Translations under genes and position numbers: made by a program
NCBI RefSeq assembly: GCF_027943255.1
Contig: NC_072897.1
Location: forward strand, 39,220,044-39,284,043
DNA from: Anastrepha obliqua
Taxonomy: Eukaryota; Arthropoda; Insecta; Diptera; Tephritidae
Length of the DNA stretch: 64,000 bases
Direction of reading: 5' to 3'
Part shown: in pieces, positions 54,346 through 64,000 of the stretch
Layout of the letters: every line of letters begins with the position of its first letter
Numbering within the stretch: the first letter of the stretch is position 1
The notes under the pieces: generated by a model
The model's database searches: none
The model's input: the letters and a program-made list of their open reading frames with translations, nothing else
What the model was told of the DNA's origin: nothing

Positions 54346-55071
54346 GGGGTTAGGTGGGTTTGAAAATTTCAAAAAATCGATTTTTTTTTTTTGTCTTATT
54401 AAATAGTATAATATGTTTAAAATATTCTCCTAAAATTTCAAATTGATCCGAGTAAAATTCTACGAGATAGACCCTTCAGAAGTTCCGCCCATCAGGCCAT
54501 GTCAGTGCAGCGTTTCGCAGGTATACGCGTTTATCTCAAAACTCGATTTTTTAAGTCGGTGGACACGATTTCTCGAAAAGTTATGAAGCGATTTTGTTCA
54601 AATTTTGCACACATCTTTGGAATAACATTATCAAGTTATTGAACGAAGGATTTTTTTTTATTTTTATTACAACTAATTTTTTCGAGCCAACACATGACGA
54701 AAATTTGACCAAAAAATGTGTTTTTTTGTTCAAAGTCTGTCAAAAATTCAAATTAAATTTTATTTTTTTTTCCTTCGTCCAGTAACGAGATTTATCCATG
54801 TACTAACGAAATATTTTTGGTTTTTTGATTTTAAATGAACCAATTATGAGTTATGCTGTCCACGGCAAGAGCATTTTTTTGTGAGACGTTAAGGGAGATG
54901 AGGTACCAACGGCTGAGTTTTCGGAATTTTTAAATAAAAATTTCACAAAATACTGTTTAAATATGTATCTTTGATATGCTGAATTGTTTAAATAAAATAT
55001 ATGATTGTATATATTAAAAAAAAAATAGTAAAAATACCCTTTTTTTGAACCTCTGTAACCCACCTAACCCC
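54346..55071. mobile_element. TTAA-flanked MITE (piggyBac-type ends)
   Basis: GGGGTTAGGTGGGTT at the left and AACCCACCTAACCCC at the right form inverted ends, each bordered by TTAA (54342-54345 and 55072-55075). A TTAA duplication is typical of piggyBac. 726 bp, with A/T homopolymers and no transposase. Short frames on both strands are not supported. Confidence 0.75.
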
Positions 55072-55368
55072 TTAAGGACTTGTGTGTGAGTACAGATTAT
55101 AAAAATTAACTTTTCTTATATCTTAAAAAAAATTAAAAACTCTCATTCACCATCGATTTAAACTGTTTCAACAAAGATCTCAAAAAGTGTAAAAAAATAT
55201 TTTTTTTTATATATATTTAATAAAGTATAGTTATATAAAATGAGCTCACAAGCATTTTAGTAATGTCTTATCCAGAATGTTTAAGTGTACAGGTTTAGAT
55301 GTAAGTCATAGCCATCTATTTGTATGTATCTAAATTTATGCAATATGGTACTCGCATCTTAACAATAT

Positions 55369-55788
55369 TTACATGATGTCATCATAATAATCTGCATAGT
55401 CATTAGTAGCATTGTCATATTGCTGATAGCCATCAATATCCTATGAGAATAGAGAATTACAAAATTGACCTCATAATTACATTTGTAAATTACTTTCTGT
55501 ACGCGTAAAACTTTAATTTTCCCCTTGTTTGGAAGTTTTCTTGCGTTGTATTTCTCCATTTTAAACTCTTCCGTGTCCAAACTGCATTCTCTACATTCAT
55601 TTTCATCTTACTAATGCTCGTGACAGATACAGAAATGTGTATTAATAATTAAAATACCGAAAACGTACGAACTGTGTGAAATGTGGCGAGTTTTTATATT
55701 GTGACAATTTCCAACGTAGTTTTTCAGCTAACTTTTCTTCAGGTGGTACATTAGCTAAACGTTTCTCCTCTAGTTTTTCTGCTAATCG
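55369..55788 (-). pseudogene. eIF3j: Broken copy of translation initiation factor eIF3 subunit J
   Basis: Three exon-like blocks on the minus strand match dipteran eIF3j (Adam) in order. 55788-55658 has RLAEKLEEKRLANVPPEEKL and KNSPHFTQFVRF. 55618-55493 has KMKMNVE, then in another frame EEFKMEKYNARKLPNKGKIK. 55440-55369, after a 52-bp GT-AG intron, has DIDGYQQYDNATNDYADYYD and ends IM-stop. About 45 residues between LAEKLR and WKLSQ and about 20 before KMKM are missing, and there is a frameshift, so it is not functional. A retained intron points to DNA-level duplication and not to a processed pseudogene. The working gene should be elsewhere. Confidence 0.72.
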
Positions 55789-56069
55789 CTATAAGTATGG
55801 GAAATAATCGGTGCTTTTTCTTTTAGTTTTGGCGAGCGTTTTAACGCCCATTGTAATTGTGTGGGATCCTCCTAGACGGCGCTGCGCTTAGGAAGAACTA
55901 TTATTTAAATGCAAGTATTGGTAAGTATTCTCTTTGCTTACCTGAATGCACATCACCGCATCGCAATTGTTGGCATCTTCAAAGTAATTTGCTCAGGCCC
56001 ACAAATTAATAAATCAATCGAGAGTAATAATAATCTCGTAATAATTTTTATTTAATAAATTCGGCTTGG
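55789..56069. other. Spacer, possible upstream eIF3j remnant
   Basis: On the minus strand near 55870-55800, LKRSPKLKEKAP resembles the Lys-rich N-terminal region of eIF3j, but too weakly to call. The rest is unassigned. Confidence 0.3.
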
Positions 56070-56077
56070 TCAATGAT

Positions 56078-56245
56078 ATACAGAAGTTTCACGAGCTACG
56101 AATAGTGTGAATTGTCAAAAATGAAGTGAAGCCGCGAAAACTTTTTCACCTTGCCCAACTCAACAGCGAGGAACTTATTAACAGGGCCGATTACAGTGAA
56201 TTCTGTAGAAGTACATTGGCTCTGCACAGTTTTTGGATTCTGTAA
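56078..56245 (+). mobile_element. Truncated end of the CAGAGAACG (P-like) family
   Basis: TCACGAGCTACGAATAGTGT and CAAAAATGAAGTGAA, then TACATTGGCTCTGCACAG, match 24440-24600 and 32940-33080. The terminal repeat is lost (ATACAGAAGT...). Confidence 0.65.
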
Positions 56246-56269
56246 TATATATACAGTGGCTGTTGTATA

Positions 56270-56640
56270 TCTGGCTGAGGTATTTTATTTCTTCGAAAAC
56301 TGTCGTAACTTTTAGGTAACGGTGCAATATCTCGTTTCGTACAAATCATGGCGCATTGGCACACATGCGGAGCACCTTTGACTGTAATCTTTGCATAATT
56401 TCTAGATTTGATTTGCAGCCGAGCCCCATAATTGAACTCCGTACGTCCTTATCGCTTGCAGAATGAATTTGTAGATTAGCACCTTATTGTCTAGTGCAAG
56501 TGCCGTTTAACCAGTGTAGTTATCGCAGTTTTAGTCCAAGCTGCTTTCGCTCTAATTGTGTGAAGGATAGTGCTTTCGTTGTTTACTTTAACAAGAAAAT
56601 ATCTATTTGCTAAGTATGGTTTTATGAGCATACTATAACA
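56270..56640 (-). pseudogene. Jockey-clade LINE RT C-terminal fragment
   Basis: Minus-strand reading gives RAKAAWTKTAITTLVKRH, LDNKVLIYKFILQAIRTYGV, QLWGSAANQI and LQSKVLRMCANAP. These correspond to the thumb and C-terminal part of Jockey RT (KLLLY..I..PIW.YG.QLWG.A). It is broken by stops. Confidence 0.72.
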
Positions 56641-57300
56641 GTTGTGCGGTAAACCCTGCTTAAAAGTACGTTAGCATATGCAATAATTGCCAATAAATCC
56701 ACAAAATTAGTCTACCCGTTCACATATGGCAGATTAGCTGTTGTGAACGGTTTTCCTTCATAGAAATGGTTTTCGGGGAATATTTCGGTGTTTTTAGTTT
56801 GTTAGTTATTTTTAACGATATAAAGAAAATACAAAGAGAAGGAATAGCTAATTGAATTGCGCAATTGGCAGCTAATTATAAACAGTTGGAGGAAATCCGT
56901 AATCGACGTTTACTGAGGCTTCAAAAAAGTATGGCAGCAATACGCATTCGAAATTCGATACTAGATTTTATAATAAGTAATAAGAGGACACACGCTTTTT
57001 TTCTGTATGTGAATGCATAATTAATAATAATTAACAATCATTTTATTATAATTATATCTACAAACCTGTTTTCTTTCCCGGGGTCCATTTTATTTAGTTT
57101 TTACTTTGACGTTTCGCCTTACATTCGAAATAATAATTATCGATAATACAGGGTTCTATGTATAAAGTATGGTTATAATCTAGGATTATTTTATAATCTC
57201 AAATTTTTTTAGAGAAATTTTGTGTGGGTAATCTCATTTTTGAATTACGGATTGGGAGTTGAGCACGAAAAAGTTAATCATCTACCTATATGTGAACGTA
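56641..57300. other. Unassigned stretch with a 9-bp stem hairpin
   Basis: CCGTTCACA (56718-56726) and TGTGAACGG (56741-56749) are perfect complements around a 14-bp loop. 56850-57000 has an Arg-rich frame piece (LEEIRNRRLLRLQKSMAAIR) that I cannot assign. Nothing else recognised. Confidence 0.35.
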
Positions 57301-59673
57301 TTACAAGCTTGTATGGCTGGCCTTCATGCCAAACTACGGCGGAATAGACTTACTGGCCTGTAATTGGAGACCACGCTGTTGTTGTTGTAGTAGTAATTCA
57401 CGCCTTGTCAGTGTGGTGTATATCACCATTCGTCTTTGTCGAGCTCATATAAAGGTAGGCCCAGGAAACATGCTGTTTCGAAAGGTTGGGACCAGAGAGA
57501 GAGGGGTATTAGATGAGTGGGTTTTAAGGGGCATGTAAAAAGGTGGTTAGTGTCTTGCGGGGTACCTTCACATGCAGGACATATGTTTGGTATGTCGGAG
57601 TCAATTCTGATAAGTGTCTCTCAATGTCGTTTATTGTTTGTCGAAACACTGTTAGGCCCAGTAGTTGTCTGTTAGCTTTGTTCAGGATCTCGCCGGTGTA
57701 ATTGAGGAGGTGTCTCCTGACGTGCCTGGGAGGCAGCTCTGGGTCAAGCAGGTGTCTGTATGGGGAAACCTGCGGTAGTACACAAGCAGAAACTGATTCC
57801 TGAGTAGTTTGCTGTACTCCTTTACCGGAAACATCTGTGCCTCGTTGTGAGGTTGTTGAAGAAGGGACATCAGGAGGCAACCCGTCGCTGACCGAATTGC
57901 AGTGTTTTAGCAAGCCTGGAGCTCTATCCACTGCGTGTCGCTAGTTAGAACCGGAAGACCAATTGCCTTAAATGTCGATAGCAACATTTCTTGGTCTCTG
58001 TGCCAAGTGCTGCCGCGAAGCAATTTGAGGACCTTGTTGCGATTTTGGACTTTAGTGACAATTGCGGTTGTGTGCGCAGAGAAGGAGAGCAAACTGTCAA
58101 AGGTTACTCCCGAAATTGTTGGGTTGGTGTGTCGTCGACTTTGACCTTGAGTTGTCGTTTGACGTCCTTTGTCCAGGCGATAAAGAGCGTCGCCGTGGAC
58201 TTTGTGAGGGAAAGTTAAAGATTCCTCACAGTAAAAAAGCGAGAAACATCGGTGAGGTAATCGTTCACTTTGGCGCACAGGCCATCAATGTCATTGCCCG
58301 CCGCCATTATCGTGCAATCGTCAGTCTAGGAGGCCAAAGACACTCCTTCTGGTCGCTCGGGGAGCTTCGATAAATAGAAGTTGAAAAGCAAGGGCGAAAG
58401 AACACCACCCTGCGGAACATATTGCTTTATCTTCCTCTGTTTAGAGATTTGGCCTCGAAAAATCACTGACGAGTGCCGACCACTCAGATAGTTAGCGGAC
58501 CACCTCTTCAACTTTGGTGGGAGTGTTGACTGTGAAATGTCATCTAGTGGAGTGGCTGACAGTATCGAAAGCCTTCTTCAAGTCAAACAGTACTAGGACA
58601 GTCCTCTTGCAGGGGCAGTTTTGGTTAAGACCGCGGTTTATCCGGGTGTTTCTGACGGTGAGTGCTTTGGTGGTACTGTGCACTCGTCGGAAGCCATACT
58701 GATGTACGGCTGGGTCCAGGTGTGTCGTGTAGAGTGAGAGTAGGAGGGCTTCAAGTGCCTTCACTGCTGGGGAAAGGAGAGTTATCGGCCGATAAGTTTT
58801 TCTTTGGTTGGCAGATTTCCCAAGTTTCAGTAGTGGGACAACTCTCCCTGCTTTCCACTTGTCAGGAATAATACGAGTGGCCAAGGACAGATTGAAAACA
58901 CTTCTGAGAAACCCTACTCCCATGGACGCAGGTGCTTCGGCATCAGTAAATTTAGTCCGTCAGGGCCAATGGCTTTAGATGATTTGGTTTTGTTAATGAC
59001 CCCCTGAACCTCATGACAGGAAAAAGTAAGTGGCGCACTGTAGTTCGACAATTTGTGCAGCCGTCTGATGGCACGACGGTTGGATCTATCGGCCGGAGGA
59101 TGCAATGTGAACAGACGGCTAAAATAGCTCGCGCATCTCTTCGCGTCCGACGGAGTGCAACCGTTAAATGTGATGTTCACCTTGTCGTTGTGCTTCGTCG
59201 GGTTCGACAGGGACCTTACGGTGGGCCAGAGCTTACTCACAGCCCTTCAGGTGCTCAACCCATTTGGTACGCTTGTGTTGATTTACCAGTTGCCTGATAT
59301 CCGAATTAAAGTCCCTTATGCGGGGATCCCCTCGTTTTCTGAACTGGCTGCTTCGGCTGGGAAATTATAACGTATGTCCCTGAGCGTTTAAGCAGGGATG
59401 AAGCGAGTCGCAGAAGCTGTGAGCACCTCGCGCGGAATGCGCCTTTGTCTACGTGGACATCAGTGGCGATGGGAAGAGCGGCGAAGGTGGCCTCGGTGAA
59501 TTCCACGAAGCCGGCCCAATTAGCTTTCCTAAAGTTAATATAAGACCGCTGATTCGAGGAAACAAAGTCAGCAGGTCTCTCAATCGAGACGATAATGGGC
59601 AAGTGGTCTGATGAAAGCGATAGCATAGGTCGCCAGGTTATGCTATTTATCAGACCAGCGCTAGTTATTGTTA

Positions 59674-60507
59674 TAAAGGGTTTTTCAATTGGCGCGAGTC
59701 GATTTTGGCGCCCTGTGGCAGCCATTTTGTTTTGGTGACATCTGTCAAATCTTTTGTTTATTATTCAGTTGTTTATGCCAAATCATCATGGCAAGTGACA
59801 CGATTGAAAGCACGTTCACGTTTGGAAGAGAACCCCAGTTTTGGGCGAAAAATCATCTTTAGTGACAAGGCGCATTTTTGGATGAATGGCTGTGTTAACA
59901 AACAAAATTGCCTTATATGGGACGACACTAATCCACACGAGGCTCACCAGGTGATAATGCAACCTCAAAAAGTTACCATTTGGTGGGGATTTTGGGCCGG
60001 CGGCGTCATTGGTCCGTACTTTTTTGAAAACGACGTTGGTGAGGCGGTCACCGTCAACAGCGAGGGCAACGATGATAACCAATTTCTTATGGCCCATATT
60101 GAACCATACGGACCTAGACGACATCTGGTTCCAGCAGGACGGCGCTACGTGCCACACAGCAAACGCCACGATTGACATTCTGCATGAACGATTTGAGGGT
60201 AAGGTCATCTCTCGCAGGGGTGATGTGAATTGTGATCAGGTCTATGCAAATAAACCACAATCGACCGATGCTCTAAAGGTGAACATAACACAGGCCATCG
60301 CTCAAATTCAGCAGGATCTATGCGGAAGAGTCATTGAAAATTGGACAACCCGGATCCGTTCCACCGTAAGAAGCCGAGGCGGGCATTTGAATGATGTCAT
60401 ATTCCACACTTAATGGCATATATGCGCCTTGCAAATAAAAAAAAAATTTTGTCAATAACTCACACACAACATTTCAACATCAACCCGCGCTTATTGAAAA
60501 ACCTTTA
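59674..60507 (+). mobile_element. mariner-like (IS630/Tc1/mariner) element, internally deleted
   Basis: TIRs TTATAAAGGGTTTTTCAATT at the left and, inverted, TTATAAAGGTTTTTCAATAA at the right, with TA target duplication (59672-59673 and 60508-60509). It sits in the LOA endonuclease, and the flanks rejoin there. 834 bp, shorter than the usual 1.2-1.3 kb because both ends of the transposase are trimmed. Confidence 0.82.
59810..60413 (+). pseudogene. mariner-like transposase, third catalytic residue deleted
   Basis: Frame 1 has IIFSDKAHFWMNGCVNKQNC (first catalytic Asp in FSDKAHF) and PHEAHQVIMQPQKVTIWW. A frame change near 60100 gives LDDIWFQQDGATCHTANATI (second Asp in QQDGA). After HERFEGKVISRRGDVN the expected WPPRSCDLTPLDYFLWG block is absent, and the sequence jumps to QVYANKPQSTDALKVNI. 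The third acidic residue is therefore missing. It ends GGHLNDVIFHT. The N-terminal DNA-binding domain is also absent. Confidence 0.82.
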
Positions 60508-61095
60508 TAAGGCGAGGTGCTGTAGTTGCCCACTACCCTGATGGGGTGTCGTCGTTCACAGTGCTGAATGTCGAATCGTTTATTTGCTCTGCCAATGTAT
60601 GTCCCCTACGATCGTTGGGCAGGCTTGAATGCCAAAAATCGTGATGCGCATTGAAGTCACCTACAACCAATCGGTTTTCCCCTCTGATGAGCGCACCAAC
60701 ATCAGGGTGATATCCAGGCGGGCAGCAGGTGACAGGGGGTATGTATATGTTAAGAATTTCGAGCTCGGCGACACGACAGCTCGCCTGAACAGGTCTTAAG
60801 GCGGCACCATCCATTGCACTCATTACACCTAACCGAGGTGGAGTTCGGGTGGAGCCGTTTATAGCAAACGCAGCAATAGAATACCTCTGGCCAAGGGTTG
60901 AATTCAATACCAGCCCTGAGGGGAAGTTTTGGAGCAAAATTGCTGCAAGGAATTGCTCCTGTGACGTAGGAGGGGGTGATAAACGGCTCACAAGAGAGGG
61001 CTAGTTTACTGGGGCGGCAACCTTATGTCGGGAAAAACCCGGGTCATTCCGGTAACGTAGAGCCGGCTGCCATGAGAGATCGCGCTCGGAGTCTT

Positions 61096-61400
61096 CCCTG
61101 GCTTTTTGTAAGGATGATCTCAGCAACTTTCCACTTAGTTGGCAAATACTCTTGTCTGATACTCGCGTAATATATAATGGCGAGGAATTTGTATTCACAT
61201 ATGGGCTGTCCTTTTAAAACCTCACTAGTTATTAGGTCGTAACCTGGTGCCTTTTCGGTTTTAAAAGTTTTGGTTCCTGCGTATTTACCTTTTATCCAGG
61301 TAAATCGTACAGTCGGAAAATTCATTTAAAACGGTGCTAATCGTTAGCTTCTGAGTCTACCTCCGCACTTTGGCTCGGAAATAGTTAGAAAACATTTGAT
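61096..61400 (-). pseudogene. Jockey-clade LINE RT N-terminal fragment
   Basis: Minus-strand KAPGYDLITSEVLKGQPICE, IYYASIRQEYLPTKWKVAEI and an upstream WIKGKYAGTKTFKTE match the first RT blocks of Jockey elements (KAPG.D.I....LK.LP). It ends where LOA 5' UTR sequence begins. It may be the continuation of the Jockey tail at 56270-56640 on the other side of the LOA insertion, with the middle lost. Confidence 0.7.
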
Positions 61401-61640
61401 AGATATTTGGCAAACTCTATTGCTTTTGATATGTTGATGTTTATATGCCACATTTATTTTCGTTCTTCAAGCGTATTTTTTCAAAACTACAAAAATCATA
61501 AACAAAGCTCAACTCATTCGTACATAGAAAATGCAAATATAAAATTTAGCAGAATACATAACAAAAAAGAACTTGGACATTTATATAATATTAAGTAGAG
61601 TTAGGCAAATAATATTCAAGAAAAAATAATATAATTAACA
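61401..61640. other. AT-rich spacer, nothing recognised
   Basis: A 63-codon plus-strand frame (61407-61598) has no domain. Confidence 0.35.
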
Positions 61641-61649
61641 TTTTATCGG

Positions 61650-62165
61650 CAAGCCATTATTTTTTCAGTTGGTTTTCCAAATAAGCCCACAGATGTTCAA
61701 TTACATTGATATCTGGAGATTGTGGAAGTGTTTCAAGTAGTTTAGGGCAGTTGTACATAAGCCATAGACGGGTATGAAGTGCCTTATGTTTGGGATCGCT
61801 GTCTTAATAGTACTGGAAATTTTCCTTAATTCCCATCCTTTCAGCACTTTGGACCAAATTCTTTTTCATAATTCTTAGGTATTGTTTTTGGTCCATACTG
61901 CAGTTAATGAAGCACAAATTTCCAGTACCGGCAGCGGACATACAATCCCATACCATTACCATGAATGTTTTACTGTCTACCCATGTTTACACACAACTGA
62001 AATTTTATTCTAATTTATTATGTTTGGTTCTTTCGTTGCACTGTTCTACCGAGAGCACATTATTTGTGGGATTCCCCTTTTAAAATGCCGCATAATCGGA
62101 ATAATGCCAGATGTCCGACTTCTTCTTTGACCCCAATTTTGCGAATGCAGTATGAAAGATTTTTT
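61650..62165 (-). pseudogene. Tc1-like transposase, C-terminal half
   Basis: On the minus strand: WVDSKTFMVMVWDCMSAAGT, then YLRIMKKNLVQSAERMGI, YYDSDPKHKALHTRLWLMY (second Asp in DSDPKH, with a stop just before) and TLPQSPDINVIEHLWAYLE (third acidic residue Glu in the SPDxNxIEH block). The upstream part is decayed. This is the DD34E arrangement of Tc1. It is a different copy from that at 19580-20460. Confidence 0.75.
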
Positions 62166-62440
62166 ATCACAAGGAGGAAATGGATTTGTGAATTCTTATT
62201 ACTATTTTTAAAATCCTATTTGAATACCCAATAGAAAAATAGAAAAATAAAAATATCTAACTTGCATTTCTTAGAAAAATGATGAAATTGAAGCTGCATG
62301 CTATGTATGTCCGAAGTCTTTATTGAACCACCACAGATAGTATAATACTTTGAAATTTAAAATAAATAAAAGAAAAATTAAAAGAAACTTATTATCATAT
62401 ATGGGACAATTAAACTCAATTCTCCTTTCTTCTTAATGGA
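62166..62440. other. AT-rich repeat fragment
   Basis: CAGATAGTA, TTTAAAATAAATAAA and ATATATGGGACAA at 62334-62410 resemble 25098-25180, suggesting a shared unnamed repeat. No gene. Confidence 0.4.
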
Positions 62441-62446
62441 CGCCAT

Positions 62447-64000
62447 AACCGCTCACGCGATTTTGGCCGAGTTTAACAAAGCGCGCCAGCCGTTTCTTTC
62501 TCGTACTATCCGGCGCCAGTTGGACACACCAAGAGAAGTCAAGTCCTTCTCCAACTGATCTTTCCAACGCAAAGGAACCCTTCCTCTTCCTCTGCTACCA
62601 CCACCTGGTACCGCATCGAACATTCGGACGACATGAATAAGCCAACGTAGCCGCTGGATCTTTATTCGTTGCGCTATTCCTACGTCGCCGTAAAGCTCAT
62701 ACCGCTCATCGTCCCGTCGCCTGCGAAATTCGCCACGCTTCTGCGCCATACGTAGGACGGGCATGATGAGGGCCTTGTAGAGTGTTAGTTTTGTTCGTCG
62801 AGAGAGGACTTTACTGCTCAGTGCCTACTTAGTCTAAAGAAGCACTTGTTTGCAAAACAGATTCTACGTTGGATTTTCAGACTGACATTTTTGTAGGTGT
62901 TAATGCTGGTCCCTAAATAAAAGAAGTTTTTTACAATCTCGAAATCATAACTGTCAACAATGACGTGGGTGCCGATTCGCGAGTGCGCCGACCGTTTGTT
63001 TGAATGCAGGTGGTACTTCGTTTTGTCCTCATTTACCACCAGACCCATTCGCTTTGCTTTTTTATCCAGTGTGGAGAAGGTAGAATTAACAGCGCGGTTG
63101 TTAAGGCCGATTATGTCAATATCATCGGCATACGCCAACAATTATACGCTCTTATGAAATATTGTGCCTAAGCGATTAAGTTCTGCGGCTCGTACGATCC
63201 TCTCCGACATCAGGTTAAAGAAGTCACACGACAGCGAGTCCCTTTGTCTGAAACCCCGTTTGGTATCAAACGGCTCGGATAGGTTCTTCCCAATTCTGAC
63301 GGCGCTGCTGGTGTTGAGCAACGTCATCTTGCATAGCCGTATTAGTTTTGCGGGGATACCAAATTCAAACATCGCGGCATACAGGTAACTCCTTTTCGTA
63401 CTGAAGCTTTGAAGTGGACGAAGGGATGGTGTGTGTCGATTCTCCTTTCATGGGTCTTTTCCAATATTTGGGGTATTGTAAGTTTTTGGCCGATGGTAGA
63501 CTTTCCAGGTCTAAAGCCACACTGATAAGGTCCAATCAGTTGGTTAATGGTGATCTTCAGACTTTCATGCAATACGCTCGCTAGAACCTTATAGGCGATA
63601 TTTTGAATACTAATCCCGCGGTAATTGGCACAGATTGCAGGATCAACCTTCATATGGATTTAGCAGAGCACACTTAAGTTCTAATCAGCAGGCATGCTTT
63701 CATGCGACCATATTTTGGATAGAAGCTGATGCATGCACCTTACCGGCTCCTGGCCGCCATGTTTGAATAGCTCAGCCGGCAGTCCGTCGGCGCCCGTGAC
63801 TTTGTTGTTCTTTAGCCACGTTATCGCTATTCTCACCTCGTCATAGTCGGGTAGCGGAACGACGATTCCGTCGTCAACGATTGGGGTATCGGGATCTTTC
63901 ACTATTTAATAGGTTCGAGAAGTGTTCCTTCCATAATTTAAGAATGCTCTGGATGAATTTTCGAGCGCTGTTCCTATTGGCCAGCATCTCAAGCTCCTCG
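62447..64000 (-). pseudogene. RTE-type LINE reverse transcriptase, runs off the window edge
   Basis: From 63902: YDEVRIAITWLKNNKVTGAD, GLPAELFKHGGQEPVR, then a frame with NYRGISIQNIAYKVLASVLH and YQCGFRPGKSTIGQ. FDTKRGFRQRDSLSCDFFNL follows, then the catalytic MLAYADDIDIIG (63141-63106), GTHVIVDSYDFEIVKNFFYL and IQRRICFANKC. The end is LRWLIHVVRM and LRWKDQLEKDL (62764-62453). At least four frameshifts or stops. The block set is that of RTE-like RTs common in insects. The endonuclease would lie beyond 64000. Confidence 0.8.

Larger units (their letters stand above)
57524..60991 (-). pseudogene. LOA ORF2: endonuclease and reverse transcriptase
   Basis: Endonuclease: 60991-60533 (VVGDFNAHHDFWHSS), then, after the mariner insertion, 59673-59306 (SLSSDHLPIIVSIERP). 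RT: 59240-58914 (SSKAIGPDGLNLLMPKHL), 58923-58540 (TYRPITLLSPAVKALEALLL, LVLFDLKKAFDTVSHS) and 58511-58326 (VPQGGVLSPLLFNFYLSKLP). At the YADD position the sequence is stop-TDD (near 58330), so the catalytic box is lost. The thumb and C-terminus continue (58278-57524) with VTKVQNRNKVLKLLRGSTWH. At least four frame changes. Not functional. Confidence 0.78.
57376..61080 (-). mobile_element. LOA-type LINE, degenerate, split by a mariner-like element
   Basis: On the minus strand a 5' UTR-like start near 61080 (GGCAGCCGGCTCTACGTTAC, then GACCCGGGTTTTTCCCGAC) leads into ORF2 endonuclease and RT and ends at ACTACTACAACAACAACAG (57396-57376). The endonuclease is of the LOA type (IYIPPVTCC, GDFNAHHDFWHSSL). 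A related GGGTCGTTCC..ACGTGGAACCG patch at 23440-23470 may be another 5' UTR scrap. Truncated or frameshifted at several points. Confidence 0.78.

Noticed and set aside
1..64000. CRISPR arrays, operons, ribosomal RNA or prokaryotic features
   Set aside because: None seen. Direct repeats here are satellite units, LTRs or transposon duplications, and gene content is eukaryotic transposable elements.

Overview
This window is a repeat-dense stretch of an insect nuclear genome. The repertoire is dipteran: env-bearing gypsy-class (errantivirus-type) elements, 17.6/297-like and other Ty3/gypsy elements, an I-clade LINE starting with CAG, LOA, Jockey and RTE LINEs, Tc1/mariner, piggyBac, Transib and P-superfamily DNA transposons, Helitron-like ends, and a tRNA-derived SINE. 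AT-rich spacers full of ACATATGTA-type runs and the SINE sequence make me favour a tephritid fruit fly, but the species is inference. I see no complete host gene. Host-derived traces are limited to a broken eIF3j copy near 55.4-55.8 kb and unidentified exon-like pieces at 53.5-54.3 kb.

Layout. 1-1541: Helitron-like DNA (130-bp units, then two tandem 3' ends) inserted into an LTR element. 1542-6178 (copy A, +), 6179-10056 (copy B, +) and 10057-19389 (copy C, -) are three copies of one env-containing gypsy-class element. A's 3' LTR doubles as B's 5' LTR, and C is inverted against B. C carries two nested DNA transposons: an unassigned TIR element (12037-14291), which itself holds SINEs and a MITE, and a Transib element (15747-17472). 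19.4-24.2 kb: decayed Tc1, piggyBac, mariner, SINE and Jockey pieces.

24.4-34.0 kb and 38.2-42.1 kb are built from a P-superfamily (Galileo/1360-like) family with CAGAGAACG termini and 7-bp target duplications. It includes a 4.1-kb member with perfect 31-bp TIRs that encodes a truncated THAP transposase. A Ty3/gypsy element (34033-41389, -) sits in this material and has a short P-like member in its gag. A 17.6/297-like element without env (42138-53237, -) is split by a near-full-length I-clade LINE (46588-52047, +) with an 11-bp target-site duplication.

53.2-57.3 kb holds host-gene scraps, a TTAA-flanked MITE and a Jockey tail. 57.4-61.1 kb is a LOA-type LINE (-) split by an internally deleted mariner-like element. 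61.1-64.0 kb has a Jockey piece, a Tc1 pseudogene and an RTE-type LINE running off the edge.

Nothing here works as an operon or pathway; the genes belong to selfish elements. Nearly all are broken. The nest-in-nest layering, the mixture of orientations and the absence of intact host genes resemble pericentromeric heterochromatin or a piRNA-cluster-like locus (inference; small-RNA data would decide). The most informative items are the THAP transposon with its small relatives, the Transib copy with RSS-like ends, and the shared lesions in the three gypsy-class copies.
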